Of a stretch of DNA of 64,000 nt, positions 9,554 through 16,742 are shown piece by piece (position 1 is the stretch's first letter; every line of letters begins with the position of its first letter). Source of the stretch: RGDT01 sp964630925 (GTDB taxonomy: Bacteria > Planctomycetota > Planctomycetia > Gemmatales > Gemmataceae). Under the pieces are notes generated by a model. That model searched no databases. It was given only the letters and a program-made list of their open reading frames with translations, and was not told where the DNA came from. The position numbers and the translations under genes are program-made. The stretch is taken from contig CAZVZK010000004.1 of the NCBI GenBank assembly GCA_964630925.1, positions 78,221 through 142,220 on the forward strand, written 5' to 3'.

Positions 9554-9630
9554 GGAGGCGAGGTGTCCACCTCACCCCTCGGACGGAGTCATTCAAGAGA
9601 CGCGGACACCTCGCCTCCAGAGAGGCGAGG
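9554..9630. repeat. Mutually exclusive inverted repeats between tagJ and tssE
   Basis: A perfect 15-bp inverted repeat (9554-9568 with 9604-9618) and a perfect 9-bp stem with a 4-nt loop (9609-9617 with 9622-9630) share the bases 9609-9617, so both cannot form at once. In the T6SS transcript this lies in the leader of tssE. No U-tract follows either stem. An attenuator-like or RNA-processing role is conceivable but unproven. Confidence 0.55.
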
Positions 9631-9640
9631 ATCTCCCGGC

Positions 9641-9710
9641 CCCCCAGCTCGCAACGGGGGTCTGGGGGCGTCTCGCCCCCAGCTTGCAGCGCGGGTCTGG
9701 GGGCGTCTCG
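9641..9710. repeat. Two tandem 35-bp repeats upstream of tssE
   Basis: Units 9641-9675 and 9676-9710 match at all but about three positions and share the core TCTGGGGGCGTCTCG. They lie wholly in the non-coding gap between tagJ and tssE. No coding sense is evident. Confidence 0.6.
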
Positions 9711-9738
9711 CCGGGGGCTCGGGGTGAATTCGGGAACA

Positions 9739-10554
9739 TCACCCCGGCGCCTTCTCGAACTCCAGCGCCTTGATCTCCAGGAACGGCACCTCCTCCTTGC
9801 CGAAGACCAGCGTGCGCTGGCCGACGCCGCGGTAGGGCGCCCCCTCCGCGGACACCTCCCAATGGCTCATGTGTCCGACCGCATAGGGCTCCTCGCGGAG
9901 GTGCGAGCCGTGATACAGGGACGGCATGTACACCTCGCCCTCGGAGCCGTTCCAGGTCGTGAGCTGGGCGGGTCGCCAGAGCAAGTCGCGCGTGGAGGTC
10001 TTCCCCTCCTCGGGGACGGTGAACTCGATGCGCTCGACCGACTCGATGGGGATCCAGTAATACTTGCCGTTCTTCGCGATCACCTCGAAGACCGTGGCGA
10101 GCAGCTCGTCGAGGTCGCGGAGGCCACGGAACGCCACGCCGTCGCGCGTGCCCGTCACCACCGGGTAGAGGCCCAGCGCCTGCTCGATCAGCTTGTTGGC
10201 GTCGGCGGGCCTGTTCTCGCGGAGGAGGATGCTGGCCTCCAGCAGGAAGCGCATCCGCTCCGACGGCACCTCGAGGAATTCGGGGACGCGGCCCTCGGTG
10301 AAGAACTGGTGGCGGGCCTGCGCGGCACGCACGAGATGGCGGAACTGCGTGAAGCCGTACGCCTGCTTGGGGTCGGTGGGCATGATGGCCTCGAGCTGCT
10401 TGTCGGCGCGTTCGTAGTCGCCGGCGAACAGGAGGAGGTCGGCGAGGTCGCCGCGGGCGTCCACGCTGGTGGGGGCCTTGCGCACGTCTTCGGTGGCGGC
10501 CGCGATGGCCTCCTTGAGCTTCCCGGCCGAGAATAACTGAAGCGCGGTGGACAT
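9739..10554 (-). CDS. tagJ: T6SS accessory protein TagJ (ImpE/SciE family)
   Basis: The 271-residue protein matches the ImpE family. It has a TPR-like N-terminal half (AGKLKEAIAAATEDVRK, then FAGDYERADKQLEAI) and a mixed C-terminal half ending VPFLEIKALEFEK. The ATG at 10552-10554 is 23 bp after the stop of the upstream sheath-like gene. In studied systems TagJ binds TssB and is proposed to help ClpV act on the sheath. Its presence next to sheath genes supports a canonical contractile T6SS rather than a phage-like particle. Confidence 0.88.
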   Translation of the reverse strand: MSTALQLFSAGKLKEAIAAATEDVRKAPTSVDARGDLADLLLFAGDYERADKQLEAIMPTDPKQAYGFTQFRHLVRAAQARHQFFTEGRVPEFLEVPSERMRFLLEASILLRENRPADANKLIEQALGLYPVVTGTRDGVAFRGLRDLDELLATVFEVIAKNGKYYWIPIESVERIEFTVPEEGKTSTRDLLWRPAQLTTWNGSEGEVYMPSLYHGSHLREEPYAVGHMSHWEVSAEGAPYRGVGQRTLVFGKEEVPFLEIKALEFEKAPG

Positions 10555-10577
10555 GGTCGGGGCCTCCGTCAGGGGTG

Positions 10578-11927
10578 TCAGGTCCGCCGGCCTTCCGGCC
10601 GTGTCTTGAGCTCGATGAAGCCGACGAGGTGGTCGAGCTGGAACTGGGGTCGGAGGTAGATGTGGGACGAGTACCGCCCCGGCGCACCCGGCACCTCGCG
10701 CACCTCGACCTTGGCGTCGCGCAGCGGGTAACGCGCCTTCAGCTCCGCGTCGCCATCCCCGCCCATGTTGATATACTGGAGGAGCCAGCGGGAGAGGTAA
10801 TCTTCCAGCTCCGCCGCGTTGGCGTGCCCGCCGATCTTGTCGCGCATCATCACCTTGATGTAGTGGGCGAAGCGCGAGGCGCATAGCACGTAGGGCAGCA
10901 TCGCCGACAGCCGCGCGTTGGCCGTCGCCTCGCCCCGGTCGTACTTCTTCGGCTCGTTGAGCGTGTGGCAGCCGTGGAACGCCGCGATGTGCGTGTCCTG
11001 GCACCAGCACAGCGGCAGGAAGCCTAGCTCACCCAGCGCACGGTCCAGGGTGTCGGTCACGACGGCGTCGGTCGGGCAGCGCGGGGCGACGCCCGGCCGG
11101 TCGCTCGACCACGACAGGGCCGGCAGGCACGTCACGACGCCGGCGGCGTCCTGCCCGCGGCGCACGCCGCGGATGTCGGCGAGCCAGCCGCACATGTCGA
11201 AGGTGCGGATGAGCATGGCCGCGTAGGCGTACGCCGCGTTGCCCCACAGGTAGCCGGTGCGGTTGGGGGCCGACGTGTCCTCCTGGAAGCGGAAGCCGTC
11301 GGCGCGGTGGCTGCCCTCGCGGTACGGCAGGCGCATCAACACGCGCGGCAGCGTGAGGGCGACGAACTTGGTGTCGGGCATGGCCCGCAGGGCGCGCCAC
11401 TTGACGTACTGGATCTGCGAGAAGGTGGCCGCCAGGTTCAGGGGGCGTTCCAAACCGTCGAAGCCCTTGAGGTCGAGGAGGGACGGGTGGGCGGCGGTGA
11501 GGAAGGGGGCGAAGGCGGCGGCGGCGACGCCCGCCATGTGCTCCAGCACCTCGATGTGGTCGGGGTGCGTGTGGAATTCGTAGTCGCCGATCAGGACGCC
11601 GTACGGCTCGCCGCCGGGGGTGTCGAACGGGCCGTACACCTTGCGGAACATCTCACTCTGGTCGAATTCGAGCGCCCCGCGGACATCGCGGCTGAGCTCG
11701 GCGAAGGAGAGCGTGAGGACGTGGACCTGCACGACCTTCTTGTCGGGGGGGCAGCGGTCAACGAGCATCCACACGCCGCGCCACGACGCCTCCAGCTTCT
11801 GGAAGGCGGGGTGGTGCAGGATGGCGTTGACCTGGCGCGAGACCATCGCGTCGATGCGCGCGATCTCGCGCCCGAGCTGGCGTGCCAGCCGGCCCTTCTG
11901 GTCATCTCTGGTCAGCGTGGGGGTCAT
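10578..11927 (-). CDS. Second TssC-type sheath protein (TssC paralogue)
   Basis: This 449-residue protein is clearly homologous to the TssC encoded just upstream. Shared segments include ILHHPAFQKLEASWRG, FDTPGGEPYGVLIGDYE, LPRVLMRLPY, CPTDAVVTD, FAHYIKVMMRD and a KARYPLRDAKVEV C-terminal strand region. It lacks about 60 residues of the N-terminal extension present in the 497-residue TssC, the region that carries the ClpV-binding helix in studied TssC proteins. The C-terminal sheath domain is complete. It may form a specialised ring, cap the sheath or make an alternative sheath; the sequence cannot decide. Confidence 0.9.
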   Translation of the reverse strand: MTPTLTRDDQKGRLARQLGREIARIDAMVSRQVNAILHHPAFQKLEASWRGVWMLVDRCPPDKKVVQVHVLTLSFAELSRDVRGALEFDQSEMFRKVYGPFDTPGGEPYGVLIGDYEFHTHPDHIEVLEHMAGVAAAAFAPFLTAAHPSLLDLKGFDGLERPLNLAATFSQIQYVKWRALRAMPDTKFVALTLPRVLMRLPYREGSHRADGFRFQEDTSAPNRTGYLWGNAAYAYAAMLIRTFDMCGWLADIRGVRRGQDAAGVVTCLPALSWSSDRPGVAPRCPTDAVVTDTLDRALGELGFLPLCWCQDTHIAAFHGCHTLNEPKKYDRGEATANARLSAMLPYVLCASRFAHYIKVMMRDKIGGHANAAELEDYLSRWLLQYINMGGDGDAELKARYPLRDAKVEVREVPGAPGRYSSHIYLRPQFQLDHLVGFIELKTRPEGRRT

Positions 11928-11939
11928 GCCTCCTCCGCA

Positions 11940-12043
11940 GTTTTCAGTTCTCAGTTTTCAGTTTTCAGGGAACAGCCGGCCCCGGATGGGTTGAGATCGC
12001 CGAAGGAGGCGCCGGTGAAAACTGAAAACTGAAAACTGAAAAC
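11940..12043. repeat. Inverted heptad array between tssC and its paralogue
   Basis: Four tandem GTTTTCA heptamers (11940-11967, one reading GTTCTCA) face four perfect TGAAAAC heptamers (12016-12043) across a 48-bp spacer. The two arms are complementary over 28 bp with one mismatch, so the transcript could fold into a long AT-rich stem. It is not CRISPR-like, since there are no spacers between units. Its base composition contrasts sharply with the surrounding DNA. Confidence 0.85.
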
Positions 12044-12054
12044 GTGAGGCGGGA

Positions 12055-13548
12055 TCACGCCGCCCCCGGCAGCTTGGTGACCATCATCATGGAGGTGGTC
12101 AGCTCCTCGAACTGGAGCCACGGCAGCAGGAACATGCGGGCGCTGTAGGAGCCCGGCTTGCCCGGCACCTCGAACACCTCGACCTTGGCGTCCTTCAGCG
12201 GGTAGCGGGCACGCAGCTCGGCGCCCACGTCGCTGCCGCTGACCACGTAGTTCATGATCCACCGCGTCAGCTCGTTCTGCAGGTCCGGCGCCTCCTTGAA
12301 CGAGCCGATCCAGTCACGCGCCATCACCTTCAGGTAGTGGGCGAAGCGCGACGTGGCCATGATGTACGGCAGACGCGCCGAGATGGCGGCGTTCTCCGTG
12401 GCGTCGTGGCGGTCGTACTTCTTGGGCTTCTGGCAGGTCTGGGCGCCGAAGAACACCGCGTAGTCGGTGTTCTTGTAGTGGCACAGCGGCAGGAACCCGA
12501 GCTTCGAAAGCTCGTTCTCGCGCCGGTCGGTGATGGCGATCTCGGTCGGGCACTTCAGGTCGAGGTCGCCGTCGTCCGACTGGAAGATGTGCGCGGGGAG
12601 GTTGCTGATCTCGCCACCGTTCTCCTTGCCGCGGATCGCCGTGCAGAAGCCGGTCAGGGCGAAGGCGTTGGTGAGGCGGGCGCCCATGACGTAGGCGGCG
12701 TTCATCCAGGCGTAGTGGTTGTGCGGGACCGGCTTGGCCTTGCCGGAGGCCTCCAGCTCGACCTCCTCGAAGTTGAAGTCCTCCACCGGCTTGGTGTTCT
12801 TGCCGTACGGCAGGCGCGACAGGACGCGCGGCATGACCAGCGTCGTGAAGCGCGAGTCCTCCGAGGCGCGGAACGACTTCCACTTCGTGTACTCGACCGT
12901 GTCGAAGATCTTCTCCAGGTCGCGGATCTTCGGCAGGTCGGTCCAGTCCTTGAAGCCGAACAGCTCGGGCGAGGTGGCCGAGATGAACGGGCAGAAGCCG
13001 GCGGCGCTGACCTGCGACATCTTCGTGAGCAGCTCCACGTCGTCGGGGTGGTTGCTCATCTCGTAGTCGCCGATGAGGGCGGCGTACGGCTCCCCGCCCG
13101 GCGTGTCGAACTCGCTGGAGTAGACCTTCTTGAACGTCTCGCTCTGGTCGAATTCGATGGCCTTGTCGAGGTCCTTGAACAGCTCCTTCTTGGAGACGTT
13201 GAGGACGCGGAGCTTGAGCGACGCGCTCGTCTCGCTGTTCATCACCAGGTAGTGCAGGCCGCGCCACGACCCCTCCAGCTTCTGGAAGCTGGGGTGGTGG
13301 AGGATGACGGCGAGCTGCTTGCTGATGGTGGCGTCGAGGGCCGCGATGTGAGAATCGATGGTCTTGGTGACGTTCTTGTCGAAGGTCACGGTGCCGCGCA
13401 GGGCCTCGTCCACCAGGGCGCCGACCAGCTCCTGGGCGCGCGACTTCTCGGTCTGCGGCGAGAAGTTCTTGATCAGGTCATCGACGCTGATGGCTTCGGT
13501 GGTCGTCGTCTGTGCCGCCGCTCCGGCGGCCTGCTGGGGGGAGCTCAT
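12055..13548 (-). CDS. tssC: T6SS contractile sheath large subunit TssC
   Basis: The 497-residue protein has all parts of TssC/VipB (COG3517). These are an N-terminal helical extension (DDLIKNFSPQT, about 1-75), the conserved LHHPSFQKLEGSWRGL helix, FDTPGGEPYAALIGDYE, KCPTEIAITDRRE, FAHYLKVMARD and a C-terminal strand region ending MMMVTKLPG. It pairs with TssB to build the cytoplasmic contractile sheath, which ClpV recycles. It lies 143 bp downstream of tssB; that gap contains an 18-bp inverted repeat. This is the full-length, canonical sheath subunit of the cluster. Confidence 0.97.
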   Translation of the reverse strand: MSSPQQAAGAAAQTTTTEAISVDDLIKNFSPQTEKSRAQELVGALVDEALRGTVTFDKNVTKTIDSHIAALDATISKQLAVILHHPSFQKLEGSWRGLHYLVMNSETSASLKLRVLNVSKKELFKDLDKAIEFDQSETFKKVYSSEFDTPGGEPYAALIGDYEMSNHPDDVELLTKMSQVSAAGFCPFISATSPELFGFKDWTDLPKIRDLEKIFDTVEYTKWKSFRASEDSRFTTLVMPRVLSRLPYGKNTKPVEDFNFEEVELEASGKAKPVPHNHYAWMNAAYVMGARLTNAFALTGFCTAIRGKENGGEISNLPAHIFQSDDGDLDLKCPTEIAITDRRENELSKLGFLPLCHYKNTDYAVFFGAQTCQKPKKYDRHDATENAAISARLPYIMATSRFAHYLKVMARDWIGSFKEAPDLQNELTRWIMNYVVSGSDVGAELRARYPLKDAKVEVFEVPGKPGSYSARMFLLPWLQFEELTTSMMMVTKLPGAA

Positions 13549-13594
13549 GGTTCACCTCATGGGGGGTGCGTTCGGTGGCGGCCCGGCGGGGCAG

Positions 13595-13662
13595 CCCCGC
13601 CGAGCCAACGATACCGGGTATGGGATTCTGTCACGGGCACGATCATCGTTGGCTCGCCGGGG
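13595..13662. repeat. 18-bp inverted repeat between tssB and tssC
   Basis: Positions 13595-13612 and 13645-13662 are complementary over 18 bp with a single mismatch and enclose 32 bp. The element could form a stable hairpin in the tssB-tssC intergenic RNA and so affect the relative yield of the two sheath subunits. No T-tract follows, so it does not look like a terminator. Confidence 0.65.
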
Positions 13663-13691
13663 GGCCTTGTCCCCCCGCCTGGCGGGGCGCG

Positions 13692-14186
13692 TCACTTCTT
13701 CTCCAGCTCGCCCTGGAGCTGCTTCAGCTTCTCCTGCTCCTGGAGGATCTGCTCGAGCAGGCCCTCCAGCTTGTCGGAGCGGTCCACCTGGGCGCGCAGG
13801 TCCTTCAGCTTCTGCCGCGTCTCCAGCAGCTTCTGCAGCGGCTCGACCTGGGAGGCCACCTTGGCCGGCTCGAAGTCCTCGATGGAGTTGAACTTCAGGT
13901 TCACCGGCAGCTCGGAGCCGTCGCCCTTGAGCGTGTTCTCGACGCGGAAGCTCAGGGCGGGGGTCATGCGCTTCATCACGTCGTTGAAGTTGTCGCGGTC
14001 GATCTGCACGAACTTGCGGTCCTTCATCGGCTTGAGCGGCTCGGTCGGCTGGCCCGAGAAGTCGCCCATCACGCCGAGGATGAACGGCAGCTCCTTGACC
14101 ACCTTGGCGCCGTTGGTGAAGACCTCGTACTTGATGTGGACGCGGGGCGGGCGGACCCTCTCGAGCTTGTCATGGATGCTGGACAT
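13692..14186 (-). CDS. tssB: T6SS contractile sheath small subunit TssB
   Basis: The 164-residue protein matches TssB/VipA (COG3516): an N-terminal strand region (RVHIKYEV), the family signature LPFILGVMGDFSG, then DRKFVQIDRDNFNDVM, LPVNLKFNSIEDFEP and a long charged C-terminal coiled coil (about 110-164). The length is standard. It starts 29 bp after tssA and precedes tssC. TssB-TssC heterodimers polymerise into the sheath. A second TssB-like module occurs in the fusion protein encoded upstream of tssA. Confidence 0.97.
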   Translation of the reverse strand: MSSIHDKLERVRPPRVHIKYEVFTNGAKVVKELPFILGVMGDFSGQPTEPLKPMKDRKFVQIDRDNFNDVMKRMTPALSFRVENTLKGDGSELPVNLKFNSIEDFEPAKVASQVEPLQKLLETRQKLKDLRAQVDRSDKLEGLLEQILQEQEKLKQLQGELEKK

Positions 14187-14215
14187 GGTGTCGGTCCTCC
14201 GGGGGGGTCAATGGG

Positions 14216-15310
14216 TCAGGACGGGTTGTCGGACGGGGGCTGGATGCCGACCTGCTTGAACAGGTCGGCACGCGCCCTCTCGTCCGCGATCAGCTCCACC
14301 AGGAGCTGGGGCAGCGACATCTTGCCCCAGCGTACGACCTGGCGCAGGGCGTGCGGGATGATGCTGTGCGGCTCGGTGCGGTCGAAGTAGGCGGCCACGG
14401 CCATGAGGGTCTTGAGGGCGTCCTCGCGCCCGCGCACGGCGCCGCCGCCCCCGCCGCCCCCGCCGCCCTCGCCTTCGCCCTTGGCCTCGCTCCCCCCGCC
14501 GCCGTCGTCGCTGGCGGCGTCGGCCTGGGCGAGCATGTCGCCGGCCTGGTTCTGGAGGATGTCGAGGTTCTGCTCCAGCTCGCGTCCGATCTGCGAGCTG
14601 CCCGGCGCGCGGCCGCCGCAGCGCTGGTCGAGAACCTCGGTCATGGCGCGGAACTCGGACGCCGCCTCCTTCATGTCGTCGCGGATGGTCCGCAGCGTGT
14701 CCAGGGGGGTCGAGCTGATGGCCGCCTTGATGCCCTCGAACTGGTCCGGCCCCTCCGGGTTCTTGCGGGCCCTGGCGGCGGCGTCGTGGTAGTCGCCGAA
14801 CGAGACGGCGGCCCCGCCCATCGGGATCGCCAGGGGCAGGCGGGCGATGGCAGGCGGCAGGGTGCCCGCCTTCTCCGACGACCCGTTCAGGCCCGAGAGG
14901 ATGAGGACGCGGTTATCGACCTCCTCGCCCTCCTCCGGCCTCGGGTAAAGGTGGTCCCAGTAGCGATCCACCAGCTCGCGGACGAGGCGGAACCCGTCGC
15001 GCAGCCCCGCCGCCCCGTCGGTGCGGCACAGGGCCTCGATCAGAAAGGTGCAGAGGTCCAGGTCCTTGGTCTTCTCGGCGAGGGCGCGGGTGGCGTCCGC
15101 CTTGAGCTGCCGCCACTCGCCGAAGCCGGCCTGGGCCACCGACTCCGAGGTCGGGTCGGCGCGTTCCTCGGCGGCCCGGCCCTGACGGTAGCCGGTACGG
15201 ATCGCGTCGTAGCGGGCGCGGTCCTCGTCACGCAGATACACGCCCGCCGGGTTGTCACCGGGGATCGGCGCGAGGAGCGACTCGAAGTCGAGGACCGGAG
15301 GCGAGGCCAT
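14216..15310 (-). CDS. tssA: T6SS assembly protein TssA
   Basis: The 364-residue protein has an ImpA-type N-terminal domain (LLAPIPGDNPAG near residue 12, then a RDGFRLVRELVDRYWDHLYP helix) typical of TssA, which coordinates baseplate and sheath assembly. A Gly/Glu-rich linker lies around residues 275-300. The last 65 residues form a helical C-terminal module (IPHALRQVVRWGKMSLPQLL), as in short TssA variants. A TATACT -10 box on the minus strand (15349-15354) lies 39 bp upstream, so transcription may also start here. The tssB gene follows after 29 bp. Confidence 0.93.
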   Translation of the reverse strand: MASPPVLDFESLLAPIPGDNPAGVYLRDEDRARYDAIRTGYRQGRAAEERADPTSESVAQAGFGEWRQLKADATRALAEKTKDLDLCTFLIEALCRTDGAAGLRDGFRLVRELVDRYWDHLYPRPEEGEEVDNRVLILSGLNGSSEKAGTLPPAIARLPLAIPMGGAAVSFGDYHDAAARARKNPEGPDQFEGIKAAISSTPLDTLRTIRDDMKEAASEFRAMTEVLDQRCGGRAPGSSQIGRELEQNLDILQNQAGDMLAQADAASDDGGGGSEAKGEGEGGGGGGGGGAVRGREDALKTLMAVAAYFDRTEPHSIIPHALRQVVRWGKMSLPQLLVELIADERARADLFKQVGIQPPSDNPS

Positions 15311-15348
15311 GGCCGATTGAGCCCCTTGGTGACTGTTGTCGGAGAGTC

Positions 15349-15377
15349 AGTATACCCCGGAGGGGGGCGCGGCGGAA
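15349..15377 (-). promoter_or_regulatory. Possible promoter of tssA
   Basis: On the minus strand TATACT (complement of 15349-15354) is preceded at 17 bp by TTCCGC, a poor -35 box. The exact -10 match in GC-rich DNA just before tssA is the only support. It would let tssA and the downstream genes be transcribed separately from the TssB-TssC fusion gene. Confidence 0.35.
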
Positions 15378-15381
15378 GGGG

Positions 15382-16641
15382 CTATCCTCCGGCAAGTGAC
15401 GGAGAGCCCACGAGGCGGGCGCGGTCCGTGCGGGGCGTATGGGCCACGCCGAGCAATCCCAGGCGGCGGAGCATCGCCGCGTGTGCCGCGTCGAGCCGCA
15501 GCTCTGTCGGGCACTTCATCTCCATCTCCCCGTCGTCCTCGTAGGTGTGGGCCGGCAGCCTGCCGATCTCGTCCTCGCCCGCCAGAACCGCCTCCGCGTA
15601 GACGAACGAGGCGCAGGCCCACAAGTAGCGGCCGTGCGGCAAGGGCTTCGCCTTGCCCGACGGCCAGCGGTCCCCCTCCTCGAAGTCCGTCAGCCCTTCG
15701 GCCTCCCGGAATCCCTTGCCGTAGGGGGGGCGGACCATGACACGCGGGCCGACCAAGGTGATAGTGGCCGATCCGGGGTGGCGGCGCAACGCCCTCCACT
15801 CATCCCATTCGCCCGTCGCCTGTGGGTCGTGACTCGGGTCCTGCCACAGCGGCCAGGAATCCACGCCGACGAGACGCGGGGACGCCCCGGCGATCACCTT
15901 GCCGCCGGCCGCGGCCACCCCTTCGAGGAGCGTGGCGCACTTCGGGCCGAAATCGTGGCCGAGGACGAGGAGGTCGTAGGGCTCCGCGCCGCCGAAGGCG
16001 CGCCGGGCCGCCTCGGGTGCCTCGGCCCTGTCGGCGTCGAGGACGCGCAACTTCAGCTCGGGGCCGGTGTCGGCGGCGAGGACGAGGCGGTGCAGGGCCC
16101 GCCAATTCGCCTCCAGACGCTGGAACGCCGGCGCGTGCATGACTTCCCGGAGCTGGAGGGTGAGGGCGGTCATCGCCGCGCGGCGTGCGCCCTCGTCGCC
16201 CTTGCGGTACGTCTTCATCCCCTTCAACGCATCCTCGACCGCCGAACGAATGAACGGGCTGTCCTTCCGCGCGGACGGGTCCTGTGTCTGGGCTAGGATC
16301 TCGTCCAGGATGTTGTCGGACGGGGGGGGCCCGGCGGGCGGGGCGGGGGTCGGCGCCGCCGGCGCCTCGGGGACCTCGCCGTCGAGGAGTTTGGTGAGGG
16401 CGGGGATCTGCCGGGCGACGGCCAGGGGCTCGAAGCCGTCCACCGAGGTGAAACGCAGCGTGACCGGGAGGTCGCCGCCGCCGGCGAGGAGGTTGGGGAC
16501 GGTCAAGTTCAGCTCCGGCCCGATGCGGGCCATCACCTCGTCGAAGTTATCGCGGTCGATGAGGGCGAATTTGCGTTCGGCGAAGGGGCGGCGTGAGGCC
16601 GGGTTGCCGGCGAGGCCGGCGGCGATGGCGACGGTGAGCAT
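15382..16641 (-). CDS. Natural TssB-TssC fusion, C-terminally short sheath-like protein
   Basis: One 419-residue frame joins two sheath modules. Residues 1-90 are TssB-like: GLAGNP and ERKFALIDRDNFDEVM align with the tssB product, as does LPVTLRFTSVDGFEPLAVA. A Pro/Ala linker (about 93-115) follows. Residues 115-419 are TssC-like: MHAPAFQRLEANWRALH, EPYDLLVLGHDF, PRVMVRPPYGK, SGKAKPLPH and MKCPTELRLD. The frame ends where TssC reads LGFLPLC, so about 145 C-terminal residues are absent. I chose ATG 16639-16641, which aligns with a TssB strand and has GGGGTG upstream; a GTG at 16707 would add 22 unaligned residues. It could be a sheath terminator, a baseplate adaptor or a decaying copy. Confidence 0.85.
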   Translation of the reverse strand: MLTVAIAAGLAGNPASRRPFAERKFALIDRDNFDEVMARIGPELNLTVPNLLAGGGDLPVTLRFTSVDGFEPLAVARQIPALTKLLDGEVPEAPAAPTPAPPAGPPPSDNILDEILAQTQDPSARKDSPFIRSAVEDALKGMKTYRKGDEGARRAAMTALTLQLREVMHAPAFQRLEANWRALHRLVLAADTGPELKLRVLDADRAEAPEAARRAFGGAEPYDLLVLGHDFGPKCATLLEGVAAAGGKVIAGASPRLVGVDSWPLWQDPSHDPQATGEWDEWRALRRHPGSATITLVGPRVMVRPPYGKGFREAEGLTDFEEGDRWPSGKAKPLPHGRYLWACASFVYAEAVLAGEDEIGRLPAHTYEDDGEMEMKCPTELRLDAAHAAMLRRLGLLGVAHTPRTDRARLVGSPSLAGG

Positions 16642-16742
16642 GGCGGCACCCCGCGAAACGGACCGGAAGAAGGCAGCGTCTCCGTATATACTATGGGGGA
16701 AGGCCACCCGCCTCCCACTTTCTCCACCCGCGGAACCCCGAG

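Noticed and set aside
11940..12043. Possible CRISPR-like array
   Set aside because: The repeat units are 7 bp and contiguous, with no spacers between them, and no cas genes are present.
6166..15310. Extracellular contractile injection system or phage tail
   Set aside because: TssA, TssE, TssF, TssG and TagJ are T6SS-specific, and no phage structural, AAA or spike genes are present.
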